This document shows, piece after piece, positions 45,710-56,832 of a stretch of DNA of 64,000 nucleotides. Under the pieces are notes generated by a model, which ran no database searches, was not told where the DNA came from, and worked only from the letters and a program-made list of their open reading frames with translations. How positions within the stretch are numbered: the first letter of the stretch is position 1; each line of letters begins with the position of its first letter. Source of the DNA: Monosporascus cannonballus (taxonomy: Eukaryota > Ascomycota > Sordariomycetes > Xylariales); the NCBI GenBank assembly GCA_004154925.1, contig QJNS01000061.1, positions 124,001 through 188,000 of the forward strand. The letters are read 5' to 3'. The position numbers were made by a program, and so were the translations under genes.

Positions 45710-47481
45710 CTAGCTTTCTTTCTCGTCGTCCTCATCCCCCTTCTCCTCGCCGTTATTGATTGCGATACACTGGTCATTAGTTAAACCAGCATAGGGACAG
45801 GTCTCCAGACGGTTGACGTGATTGATTCCCGTGGTCAAGAAAGCATTCTGGGTGCCTTCTGGGATATCTTCCAGTACGCCATTGAGGAAGTTGGCCTGAA
45901 CACGCTCGTAGATACCTTCGGCATAGTCGAAGCTTTCGAAACCCTCGTAGCTTAGAATAGTAGCCATCATGCCTGCAACAAACGCCGTGGAATAACTAGT
46001 GCCTTCCCCCCATGACGCTACCCGTTGGGACTTGGAAGTGTGCTGCCCGTATACTTGAATCAGGGGCAAACACATTGATTGCCATCCCATAGTTGGAACC
46101 CTTACTTTCGCTTTGTGTAAACCTTTTGTATGCATGATCACTGGAACCGACGCACGTGACCTGATCGTACCTATAATTTCCTTTTAGTTTCCACAGTTAG
46201 ACGATGCTCTTTCGATCGGGCTTACGCGCAAGGATACTTATTTCGAAGGTCATCCACATTCGTATTCAGGTTACCGGCCGAAGCTGCAATCGGTATTCCG
46301 TTCTCATACGCGATACGGAGAGCTCTCTCCACGCCGGGCCACTCCTGAACTCTGCCAGATATGCTGATAACTGACCCCTTGAATTCGGATCCGGATATCT
46401 ATCAACAAAGAGTCAATCAGCATTTATATGCTCTCAGTTGCATGGGATGTCGATCCTACGCACCCTGGGTCTGGGGACTTTCTCTGCGTTCTGTTTGTGC
46501 TCTTCGACGATTGTATCAATGGCTATCGCTAATTTCAGTAAAGTGCCGTAGCCACCCAATGTCTCCATAAATATACGTACCTTGCGTAAGGCCCTCGAAA
46601 TGCATTCCGCTGTCCGTGGGAGCGACTTTGACGTTCACGACCGTGGCTCCCGGCGCGATCCCATACCTCCAGGACGCGGCTACGCTAGCAACAGCTGTTC
46701 CGTGGCCCCAGGTATCGTTCTTCAATTTCATAAGATCAGAAAAGAGAGCAATGCAAATGTCTAATTAGAAAGGGGGAGGGAGGCTATACCATCTTATTCA
46801 TATTCTGGTCTGAGTTCCTGCTGAAAGGAGACTTATCTTCATCCCCAAGCCCATGAAATTGACAACTCGATGAGGAAGGCGAAAATTTGGACCACTGTAG
46901 AAGGCATTGTGCTGTCGGTTTATGCCACTGTCGAGTATATAAATGTTGACGCCCTCTCCGGGGAGAGGGTTTTTCATGTGATCCACTGGAATGTCTCCGG
47001 GACCGCTGGGCGGTAGTTTGCCCCGTGCTGCCATTTGCTGGAGATACCAGGGTCCAGGCCGGCGCGCCCTGTCCCATCTCTTGATGATGCTTTCGTCTAC
47101 GGGTTGTGCGTCTTCGAAATCGTCTTCAAGTGGGAAGGTTGCATCCACAGCAACCGAGTGCACATTGTCCGTATCGCCTCGGACTCTCTCATCCGGTGGG
47201 TTCTTATCTTTGATGGTGCAAAAGTATACTTTGATGTTTGCGAGGTACCGGTAGTCGCCGCAGGCATCACTATCCTTTGACAGGTCCTGTCCAATGGCCT
47301 CCCAATGATCAGATAACTGCGCATGTTCCTCGAGGGCAATCATGTATCTGTCTCGGACTATGCTATCTCTGTCCTCTGGTTCGTCCAGTGGCACTAGATC
47401 TGGATGTTCTGCTCTCGTCGAAGGCGCTGGTACGATGAGACTGAGACCGTTCCCAACTAGGAAGGGTAAGATCGACTTCAT
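45710..47481 (-). pseudogene. Secreted subtilisin-like serine protease (S8) with two homopolymer frameshifts
   Basis: Five exons were read: 46790-47481, 46581-46719, 46464-46528, 46238-46398 and 45710-46170 (introns 70, 52, 65 and 67 bases). ATG 47481 opens MKSILPFLVGNGLSLIV, a signal peptide. An I9-type propeptide follows (SIVRDRYMIALEEHAQL..HWEAIGQDL). The catalytic triad is present: Asp in NIYILDSGIN, His in DTWGHGTAVASVAA, Ser in GEGTSYSTAFVAGMMA; ASAGNLNT covers the oxyanion Asn region. Two one-base shifts break the frame: a G run of four at 46843-46846 (five expected) and a G run of six at 46006-46011 (five expected). Everything else, including splice sites, is preserved. It is either a very young pseudogene or an intact gene with assembly errors. 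Confidence 0.82.
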
Positions 47482-48282
47482 TGCTCTGAGACGAATGGTG
47501 TTGCACACTAAAGAAGATTAAGTCTTGATCTGAGCTTAGTTGAGTGTGAGACCAACCGAGCCCCCTAGCGTCCCGAACGTCTTCTTATAGAGGTTTACTT
47601 GAATAGAGTCTCAAAGTACCATTGCTGATGACATCAGGTTGTTGCTATGAATAGATAGCTATGAATAGATAGAGTAGGTTACATTAGTACTCGATGAGCT
47701 TTGAAGTTGGCCCCCTCCGCCATGAAGGAGTCAGTTGGCGAGATCCATCGCGATTCATTTGGCTGCTACCCCTCGATGCTGCTCCATACCACTCCATATC
47801 TGGTTGATGATCGTCGTAAACATTTTCACTCCCTGACGTAGATAGACTGTCTCGGCGGCGGCATTTTCACGAGGGGAGCGAATCCAGCAGGATGGCCTTA
47901 GAACTGCAGTGTTGAGGTGCAAGGTCATAAGATCAAGATAGTCCCTGTGGCCCATTCTACCCCTTTCATGTTAAGCAGGTTCAGCTTGGGTCAACTATGA
48001 CGAAATTCTCGTTTCAGCATGATCCTACAGCCAACTGCAATATGTTGGTGTGGCGCAAATTTGATGTGGTGTTGGCTGCACTTCGATGCCGATGGCGGGG
48101 TTCATGTCCATCCCTTGCGTCTATCCAAAACCTGCAAACTTTCTCTCTTACAACCAGGAAACCTCACCCATCAGTGCTCGTCCGACAATAGAACAACTCC
48201 TAGTTGACAAATTGGCGGTTCTGATTTCGTACCGACAGCATACAACTGCCACTTTTTTACGCGTTCACCAGTGCTTCCCCCA
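47482..48282. other. Intergenic between divergent protease and inhibitor-like genes
   Basis: An 800-base region between the starts of the subtilase (minus) and the I9-like gene (plus). It has a short direct repeat TAGATAGCTATGAATAGATA near 47650-47670. No other gene was recognised. Confidence 0.5.
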
Positions 48283-48651
48283 ATGCAGTCTTCGTCTGTC
48301 CAGTCGCCCCAGGGGAACGAACAAAACAACATGTCCTCTGAAGAGTCCATCCCCTACAAAGCTCCATTCACGAATCAGTCCTCGAAGGATGAGGATCCTT
48401 CTTCCATTATTGAGAGGGAGTACTTGGTCAACCTTGAGCCACGATATACAATAGAGCAGCATACCGAAGCTATTGGCCGTGACCTTAAGCCTCACATAAG
48501 ACACATTTACGAACCATTCGTGACGAGGAAGGGTACCGAATATGGTTATGGCTACTCAACTCATAAAATCGACGACGAGCTTATAGAGCTTATTCGCTCT
48601 GGCAGGCGTGTTATGTCCGTCACCTACAACGCCTGGGGAGTTATGGATTAG
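48283..48651 (+). CDS. Stand-alone I9 (subtilisin propeptide/inhibitor)-like protein
   Basis: This is a single-exon protein of 122 residues with no signal peptide. After a Ser/Gln-rich N-terminus it reads SIIEREYLVNLEPRYTIEQ, HTEAIGRDLKPHIRHIYEPF, then DDELIELIRSGRRVMSVTYN. This aligns with the propeptide of the subtilase 0.8 kb away (SIVRDRYMIALEE..HWEAIGQDLS): both keep the YxxxLE strand and the HxEAIGxDL helix. I9 domains fold the protease and inhibit it; free-standing ones (such as yeast PBI2) act as cytosolic inhibitors. It may instead be a subtilase copy that lost its protease domain. The second ATG (MSSEES) is an alternative start. The two genes are divergent. Confidence 0.65.
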   Translation: MQSSSVQSPQGNEQNNMSSEESIPYKAPFTNQSSKDEDPSSIIEREYLVNLEPRYTIEQHTEAIGRDLKPHIRHIYEPFVTRKGTEYGYGYSTHKIDDELIELIRSGRRVMSVTYNAWGVMD

Positions 48652-49056
48652 CTGGGTGCGGCTTTAGCAGCGCCAATTTACTGTGTGTTATGGCTTGGAG
48701 GGTCATGTTAGCGGCGGAATCTCCAACAGCATGTAGAGACTGGCACCTCATGAGAACCGTGGATGAGGGGCCGATGAGCAATATCAGGCCGGCCGTCGGC
48801 TACTACGATATGAGAAACGGATCCCCATTACTTCCTTTGGTGTGGTCTTTGATAGAAATATAAGGTGCTACGTGGTACTCCTGGGGCGCCCGAACGTATT
48901 CCTGCAACCGATTTCCTGGACCAGCTGCCGCACAGGTAACATATCTTACGTTTCTATTCAGGTTGGAACGAGTGAAGTGGAGGCAATGCGGCACAGCTGG
49001 GAGGCATCAGACCTCCATCAGCAACCATCTGCTGGCGCTATTCTTGGTATCGATTC
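48652..49056. other. Intergenic, nothing recognised
   Basis: Short frames only; ends at the GATTC target duplication of LTR copy D. Confidence 0.45.
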
Positions 49057-49265
49057 TGTGAGACCCTGACATCACACACAGAAGCATATAACTGAAGAAG
49101 AAGTGTATTGAAGGTTGCCTTGACCTCTAGAAGGTCCTAGCTAGAGGGTGAGGGTAACGAACCCTCCTTTTATACATGTAAATACAGGTGGAGCTGGGAG
49201 AAAAAAGCACCAGGGGTACAGGAAGTAATTTCCGCTAGTGCTGACTAGCTTTACTAGGTCTGACA
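49057..49265 (-). mobile_element. Solo LTR, copy D (family 1, short form)
   Basis: A 209 bp element; on the minus strand it starts TGTCAGACCTAG and ends GGGTCTCACA. The perfect target duplication GATTC is at 49052-49056 and 49266-49270. Like copies A and E it lacks the palindromic 5' segment. Confidence 0.92.
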
Positions 49266-49695
49266 GATTCCTAGTCAGCCAACATGTCATTCCTTACATA
49301 TACTTACTGCTATGCCTCGCCCCCTAACAAACATCTCTCTGGTGATGTGCAATTTTTGTAACTGGAGGATTTGGTCACACCAACAGAGACCACGGCTTGT
49401 AAATGCTGTTGGATGTTCCTATTCTAGGATCCTGAGCCTATAGTGCTGTTATGCCATCTAGAGACGAGTCGAATCCTTCCGGCGCATTGTGCGAATAGTG
49501 ATATGGGGGTATCGAGATTCCCAGCCATGATCAACGTAACGAGGAGATATCATCGGGTGTCGCAACTAGGTTGCCGCCGCAGCCTCCTGGGTATAAAGGT
49601 GGAAACAGTCCGACCGATTGGAACGGCGCTGAAGACATACGAGCAAGTTCATCACGTCTTTCTTAAGGAGATCGATATCAGTCGCTCAAATCATC
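49266..49695. other. Promoter side of the secreted-protein gene
   Basis: The TATA-like GGTATAAAGG at about 49590-49599 lies about 100 bases upstream of the start codon. No other feature was seen. Confidence 0.5.
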
Positions 49696-51190
49696 ATGTT
49701 TTCAGTTGGCATGCTACCCAGGCTTGTCCTGCTTGGCCTTTCCACGCAAGCCGGATGGGCCGCGTCGTGGAATATCGCCGGTGTAGAAACGGGCAGCAAA
49801 CCATCTCCCACAACAACGCCCCCTATGAGCATCACCGAGGCGCCGCCAAGGCCAACCTGCGAACTGCAAAACCAGCAGCCCGGATCCGGTATTACGACTC
49901 GAGGCTGCATCTGCCACCTTCCCGACAAGCCCAACGAGGAACGCACGTTGCCACTGCTCCCCAACAAAGCGGCAACCGTTGATTCGCAGAGCTGTGACTA
50001 CTCGACATGGCCGGCTAGCACTGTCGAAAATCCTATCACTATAGAGACGGAGACGGTAACGTTCAAGGAGAGGTGCGAGCAGTGCGTGAAGCCCGCAGGC
50101 CATGGTCAGGGTGCCTACCTTGGGGAGGAGGAATGCGAGCCCATTTCTGGATGCTGGATGCTTACGGTCAAGCTCGCTGACACTAACGTGATTGTCGGAG
50201 ACATCATGGGAGAAGACGATGGTGCATCGCTCCGAAACTCCTTGTTGAGCAGCCTGAAGGAGGCCTGCCCGAGCGAAAAGACCTGCAGCTTTCAAGAATT
50301 TCCAACCGCCGAGATTGACCACAGCATCGTGAAGAACTTCCAAGTCGTACCTGCCAAGCTACAGATGGATATCATCCAGAGCAATTTCGAGAACGCTACA
50401 GCAAGAGATCTCATGTTCGAAGCAGCCGTAGCGACGTGGCATCAAGCAAGCGCCAACGATGACTACGTAAGCAATGCCTATGAATTCCTCATGCACTCCC
50501 ACAATATCTGCACCTAATGCTTCTAGCCTAGGGGAAGTATCTGGAGGACGTACTTCAATTTCCGACCTACGCGATTCTAGACGCAGCTCTCGCTGATCTG
50601 ATACTCCGCAGTGTACATTTGTTTCAGAAGAGTACAGGGTCAACCTGCAACAGAGCTGCAACCGCAAGCGCAGCCTCCCAGATAGGGAGCCTGACCAGGA
50701 CACCCGTGATGTTTCGCTTGCGGGACGCGACCCGCCGGATCCCACCAACTGGAGGACCTGCAGCAAGAAGCATAGAATGTGCTCTGTGTCTGACCATATC
50801 AGTAAGTTGGCTCCAAATAAGCTCTTACCCGCTTTTCCATCCGCCGGCAAAACCGAATTTGGCTAGCAGCTCATTCCCGTTCTATGGCTCTGGGGCTTAC
50901 GTCGCATTCGTTTCGCAGCCGTCGAATATGGGTTGGCCGACGAGACAGAGAAGAGCGAAATGGTCATAGAGGTCAAGCTGAGCGAGGATAATTCGAACGA
51001 TGCAGTCAATGAGTTCTTCTGCGGGCTCGTCGTCGCCGGCTTGGCCGCATCGGCCGCCTATGCTATGCCCATGTTGACATTGGGGGCCGCAGCAGGGGGG
51101 TTCCCACAGGGCATCAATCTTGCGGCTATGTGCGATGCAGACGCAACGGCAAAAGACTGGTTTTCATTGGACGACCTTAGGGATCAGTAG
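49696..51190 (+). CDS. Secreted cysteine-rich protein of a fungal family of unknown function
   Basis: This gene encodes a predicted 410-residue protein in three exons, 49696-50466, 50612-50801 and 50919-51190 (introns 145 and 117 bases: GTAAGC..CAG and GTAAGT..CAG). The N-terminal signal peptide is MLPRLVLLGLSTQAGWA (from the second ATG; the first is five codons upstream). The body contains TCELQNQQPGSGITTRGCIC, SQSCDYSTWPAS, ERCEQCVKPAG, EPISGCW and a duplicated mixed domain. Splice 1 gives SANDDYCTFVSEEYRVNL and splice 2 gives MCSVSDHITVEYGLADETEK. The end is FFCGLVVAGLAASAAYAM..LAAMCDADATAKDW. This matches a secreted family I have seen annotated as hypothetical in ascomycetes. Stopping at the first frame would call 273 residues and lose the C-terminal third. 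No catalytic motif is visible. It lies between inverted LTRs D and E. Confidence 0.75.
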
Positions 51191-51431
51191 GGCCGTTCTA
51201 CCTTGGCAGAGGGCGAAAGAAGGTATTCTATATTGAGTCATATAAAGTTGCTCTTGTAACTCTATTCATCTCCGGGTTGCTCAACCAGGGGTTGAATGCA
51301 TTTTGAGTCTTCGGATGTTATGGTAGCAAAACACGACTATAATTCAGGTTGACGCTGGTTCGATTCAGAGGTGCTTATAAATCTGATAAGCAAGATAGGC
51401 GTTACCCAAAGTCACCTCCCCAAGAACCTTC

Positions 51432-53664
51432 TTACGTAAACTCCAGGGTCCCAAATAAGCTCTTAACTATGCTAACTGAAAACTGATGGAAGCGGGGGGG
51501 ATATTGTTCCGGCTCGCCGATTAGATGGATATAAGGTAACGCAACTATGGCGGACAGCGAGATTCCGCGCTCTTGATAGTCCGGCCTTTCCATCGGTTGC
51601 GCATCCTCCAGTATGCCAGAGAGAAGCTCATCAATATCATTGCTTTGTACGTGGTTAAAGCCGTGGTCAAATGATCCGGCATCAAAATGGCCCCCGTCAT
51701 CCTGAGCCAGGTGCCCCTGACTGGCTGTGGCATGGGGAAACGAGCCGCTGAATGTCTGCAAAAGATTCTGGTCAATGTTCTGGAAGTGGCTAGCTGCGTC
51801 GTCAACATTGAAATCTTCCGTCCCAGATTGCCATTTGTTTAAAACCTCTTCTGACTGAGGTACGGGTCTCATGTGGGCATAGGAGGAGAAAGATGCATCT
51901 TCGCGCGAACGGCTAGATGGCACCTGAGACCTGATCTCGACGCCGCTTTCAGCGAAAGAGCTTGGGGTTGCCTGGTTTCCCATTAGTTGGGAGGGCCCAT
52001 TATTCCTCTGGGGTCTCGAAGATGAAGGGGGATATCCTGAGGAAGCCGACGATCGTGAGGATGAAGCGTGATTCGATAGCCACTCCTCAAATAGCGTGTT
52101 AATCCGCGAGTAATGGCCATCTGCAGACATGATTCCGTCACATCTTGTGACATCAACACGAGGTTGCGTGTTCGTAGTTCCTCAGCCAAAATAGCTGGTC
52201 CCCGATTCTGAGAATATTCACGAAAGCGGCAGAAGTCCTCGGATAAATCTGGGTCCATGTAAGGCGATGATGGTCTTGGATGATCTGGGAACAGAATATC
52301 CCAGATGGCAAACCACTTTTCTGACTCGGAGAGGTCTGGCTTCGACTTCCGGGAGAGTTCTCGGTGTTGCCGATGAGAAATGCCGTCCAATCTTGCCGAA
52401 GGATCCCATCTACAGCTCTCTGTCTCGCCTCTCATATGCGTTCGATGGCCCTCCTCCTTTGGAAAGATTGCAAAGCAGCGTTCGCAATAGAATGTCGGCG
52501 TGTGGTTCCTAGCCAGATGTTGCTTGACACGAGATATCATGTCGAGTTTCTTCCGGAAACAACCGTGGTGTTTGCTTGGATCCACTTTCCAGAAGGGGCA
52601 AGCGAGTAACCTTTGTTTGGCCCCCCTACCAGAGTTGTCCCGTTTTAGCGTTTTCGGTTTCGGCCTGCGTGTCGAATTTTCGTCATCGCTGTCATTATCC
52701 TCCTCCACCCTGGGCCTCTTTTGAGATGACCTCGCTGAAGTCGCATTAACTGTGGCCATTCTCGGCGAGCTCTGTGGAAGGCTGGGATACGAGGACGTGC
52801 CGTATGGATGGCTAGATCCTGATGCGGCCGCAGCCGTAGCCATTGCTGCGGCTTGGGTTAGTGGCATGCCATATTGTGTGCCATGCTGGGGTGCGCTGTT
52901 TTGTGTCTGATACAGGTTGTGACCTTGACTAGTGTTGGGCTGCTGCTGTCTAACCCAAAGCATTTTGTTGTTATTTTCTCTAGGAGATACATTCGCCTCT
53001 GAGGACATGCACTTGGTAGCTTCCTCTGAGGGGTTCATCCCATGAATGGATGTTTGATATTCTGAAAGCAAACGGCGGGTCACCGTGTCTATGATCGGGA
53101 ACATAGCGTCGCCATGATCTAGAGATCCATTGAACATGTCCTCAGAGCAGTTCGATATCGAGAGCATATCAGAATCAAGGGAGTCGGTGATAATTCCAGA
53201 GCGCAAAGTAGCGTCTGATGCTTCTCGAAGTGAATTCTTCGACGGAGAAGAAGCCTCCACAGATCCTATGGAGATCTCGCGAGCCTCTTCACTGCGGCAG
53301 AGCTGAACGTGTGGCTCAGAATTTCCAAAGGACATCCTAACGCTGGTACAATCTCCGATGATATGGCGATGTTGCCAGAGTTCAACAAGATTGACAAAGT
53401 CCAGCGTGTCATCGTTGTCTCCACGCAAGAGACAATGACGACAAAAACAGGCTTCATGGGAAGAGCCGAGTATATGCCAAACCAACACCTCTTTTGTTTG
53501 CCTGAATAGCTCTAGCGTTTTCTCAAGCCCCTTGGAGGAGGATGCGTCCACCGTTGGCCTCCAATTTAGGCGTTCTGATAAGGTCAAAGAGAGTTTCCGG
53601 GGACACTTCAACTCCAGGACAACGTTCCGGACGAAGAACAGTTGGGAATCCTCGAACAATGACC
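51432..53664 (-). pseudogene. C2H2-like regulator, 5' truncated at an LTR and frameshifted
   Basis: A long reverse frame begins at the edge of LTR E (SLFEDSQLFFVRNVVLELKC) and continues through a Q/A-rich middle (MATAAAASGSSHPYG). A basic segment KRPRVEEDNDSDDENSTRR follows, then a C2H2-like region: ACPFWKVDPSKHHGCFRK, RVKQHLARNHTPTFYCERCF, FPKEEGHRTHMRGETESC, then KWFAIWDILFPDHPRPSSPY. This zinc-finger plus WxIWDxxFP block is common in fungal proteins of unknown role. At 52099-52102 the frame is lost: CLQMAITRGL passes to NTLFEEWLSNHASS in the next frame, which continues to the stop at 51432; one missing A explains it. No start codon is seen before the LTR, so the N-terminus is missing. About 740 residues remain. 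Confidence 0.7.
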
Positions 53665-53873
53665 TGTCAGACCTAGTAAAGCCAGTCAGCCCTAGCGGAA
53701 ATTACTTCCTGTACCCCTGGTACCTTTTTCTCCCAGCTCCAGCTGTACTTACGTGTATAAAAGGAGGGTTCGCTACCTTCACTTTCTAGCTAGGACCTTC
53801 TAGAGGTCAAGGCAACCTTTAATACACTTCTTCTTCAGTTATATGCTTCTGTGTGTGATGTCAGGGTCTCACA
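53665..53873 (+). mobile_element. Solo LTR, copy E (family 1, short form)
   Basis: A 209 bp element, starting TGTCAGACCTAG and ending GGGTCTCACA. The flanks (TGACC and ACGTG) do not match, so unlike copies A-D it has no target duplication. It abuts the truncated 5' end of a C2H2-like gene. Confidence 0.88.
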
Positions 53874-54635
53874 ACGTGAGAGCGCGTAGGTATCGTGAAT
53901 CAAGTTCTAGTCATAGGAATAACTGCGGTGGCCCTAAAATGAATGGAAAGTACTTAGACAAAAGCGAGTCTGAAATAGGGCTTAAACGGCAAGTACGGCT
54001 GAGTCTAAGCGTTGTCCCCGAGCATGTGCTGCGGAGCATGTGAATCGCACAAGAACCAGCTGCGGATCCTGCCATAACGTCCGCACAATACGTTAATCAT
54101 CCCCATTCGGCTCGTCTCACGCCCATATGCCAAGGCGCTCATACTCTCCCTGCTACACCCACGAATGGCCACGAACAGCAGTAGCACCACGAGCCGGCCA
54201 ACTGCCATACCTGACCGTACCGGGTGCTAGAATAGGGGGTCGAAATAGGGGTAAAAATGACCCGTACCCCTGTAGACACAACCGCTCCAATCCCAGGCTT
54301 CCAAGCCTCGCCACTCAAATGACCACTCTGGAGGGCAACGGGCATTCAACGATGAACTTTTGGCAGGAGGATCTTATCTACACCGGAGTCAAGGAACCAA
54401 ACACGCAGTAAATCGCTTCTTCTCACGAGACGAGAACAGAAGCTTCCCTCACAAGAAAAGAGCCGGACCAAAGCATCACCTTTCACAGGCGACATAGCAA
54501 CATATCTATCAACCGCCATGATCATCGTCAGTACGATTACGTACGTAACGCAATTATAATGCATATATTGCCATTAAACCGTTACACTACCTAACAAGGT
54601 AACTCACCAACCACCGACTACGACCACTCAGTTAA
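53874..54635. other. Intergenic, nothing recognised
   Basis: Short frames only (for example 54127-54411), with no recognisable family. Confidence 0.45.
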
Positions 54636-56832
54636 TTAGCTGTTGCTGAGCAGCTTCTCGACGGCCCACCGGACGGAGAAGTTGCGGATATCCGAGTAGT
54701 GCTGGCCGACGCCGACGAAGAGCACGGGGACGTTGGTTGCGTGGACGATGCTGACGAGGGTGCCCACCATGTCACCCACCGTGTCGCACTTGGAGATGAT
54801 GAAGCCGTCGAGCCGGCGCCCGGGCCCGAACGACGAGTTGAAGTTGCGCGCCTGTGCCACCGAGTCGGTTCCTACGAGAGCCTGTGTATGAGTTGAGTTA
54901 GTATTTGCTTTCGTCTGGATTGGCACGGGGCTCGGGCGTCAGGGGAAGATGGACATTAGTAGGGTGGGTGCCATGCAAGTATGTACGCAGGTGTTGGTCT
55001 GAATAGGAAAGGAAACGACAGATGATTGTATGCTTACCTCTCCAACCATGAGGATCTTGTCCGGCTGCGCGAACTTGGCAAACTTCTCAAGCGACGACAT
55101 CAGGCGCTGGTCGTTGTGCCTTCGGCCGGCGGTGTCGATGAGGACGACGTCGTAGCCCTCGTTGGCAGCCTCGCGGACGGCGTCCTTGGCGACGGAGGCT
55201 GCGTCGCCGCCGTAGCCCTTCTCGAAGAGCTCGACGCGGCCGCCCTCACGCTCCGTGAGCTCCTTGAGGTTCCGCACGTGCACCTTGAGCTGCTCGACGG
55301 CGCCCGAGCGGAACGTGTCGCCCGCCGCGATGAGTACCCGGTACTTGTTCTGCAGCAGGAAGTAGCAGATCTTGGACAGGTTCGTCGACTTGCCCACGCC
55401 GTTGACGCCCACGATGGAGATGACGTAGGGCCGCGGCTTCCGCAACGACGCCGCCGGCGGCCGCGTGACGGCGTCGATGTCGCGCAGCAGGTCCAGCGAC
55501 GACGTCGGCGTCAGCATCTTCGTCAGCGACGCCTCCATGGCCTTGGCGATGCGTGCGTCGATGCTCTCGAAACTGCCCGTCTTGACGCCGATGAGCTCGT
55601 TCTCCACCCCCTCGCACAGGCGTATCGCGGCTTCACGGGCGACGTTCTTGCGTAATAAATGGTCCTCCATCCCCTTCATGGCCTTATCGAGATCCGCTTT
55701 CGTCAAGATCTTGCCCCCGACTACGTTGCGGAATAAGCCGCTAATCGTGCTCAAACTGGACCCAACAAGGCCCCCTTTCGGCTCGCTCTTCGACGCGGCG
55801 TTCTTCGCTTGGGCCGATTTCAGTATCGAGTGTACCTCATCACCCAAGTCCTTCAAGACGAACTGCCCCTTGGACGTCGTCGTTCCCCACGTCGCCGCGT
55901 CTACACTGTCAACCGCCGTCGACCGACCAGTCGCTTCCACTTCGCTATCGCTCGTCAAAGTATTCTGAGCGGCAGAATAGTCCAACTGGACACCATCCTC
56001 CTCATCAGCGAACCCATCCGCGTCCCACTTCCTCCCCTTCTTGGGGGCCTTCTTCGATTTTCTGGATGGACCTTCATCGCCCGACGATACCGGGGCAGAG
56101 TTGGCATGCTGCATCTTTCTCGCCCTCCTCGACATCTTCCCCGGAGGACCGGTTTTGCCTACGACAAGGTGATTTGCGCCAGTGCTAGGAGTCGAGGGTC
56201 GCGATGCATTCGGGGTTGCGTTCGGACTAGACTCGTTGCCATTTTGTGTGTTCGTCCTGTGCTTAAGCCCTGGTGGTAGTGGCGGTTCATCCCCGAAGTT
56301 GCCAGATATGGTTCTCGCCCCCGGAAAGGATATCCCCGTAGGCTGGGTGGGCTTATTGTTGGCGTTCCCCTCTAATTCCATATACTGTTGATCAAAATAC
56401 TCGTCGAAATTGCGGCATACTACGATAGTCGTGTTCGGCTTCTTCAGCTGGTCGCCGTACAAATCAACGAAGATTGTCTTGAGGTTATCCACGAGCTTGT
56501 CAACCCAGGAGAGATGTAGCAGGGACCGATAGACAGCCTATCACAACGCTGATTAGATACAGGACTAAGGTAACATCGTACATCGGAAGCTGTCGTACGA
56601 CGAAGATTATGCCCAGTTCCTTCACAAATGCCCATTTCAGGGTGTGTTGATCCGCCTTGTAGGGAGGGTTATTTGAGGCTGAGTGGTCGTCCTTTGCGCC
56701 GGCGACGACAGCCTTCTCCTCGATGAACACATCGGCAATGAAATTGTTAATTATGGACGGACTGATGGGCGCATATGATCGCGACCATAATACCACGCCC
56801 GACGTAGTCAGGACCTCGAATGTGTCCAACAT
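54636..56832 (-). CDS. SRP101: Signal recognition particle receptor subunit alpha
   Basis: This gene encodes a predicted 659-residue GTPase that docks SRP-ribosome complexes at the ER with the membrane-bound beta subunit. Exons are 56599-56832, 55038-56537 and 54636-54881 (introns 61 and 156 bases). The N-terminal SRX domain starts MLDTFEVLTTSGVVLWSRSY and splices to AVYRSLLHLSWVDKLVDNL. A charged linker (RKSKKAPKKGRKWDADGF) precedes the NG domain: G1 GVNGVGKSTNLSKI at about residues 455-468, GDTFRSGAVEQLKVH, G3 DTAGRRHND at about 546, and in exon 3 GTDSVAQARNF, ISKCDTVGDMVG (G4) and FVGVGQHYSDIRNF. All motifs are intact and the length is usual. It diverges from YIF1 across 603 bases. Confidence 0.95.

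Noticed and set aside
51354..51366. GGTTCGATTCA, a possible tRNA B box.
   Set aside because: No A box or cloverleaf pairing lies upstream at the right distance.
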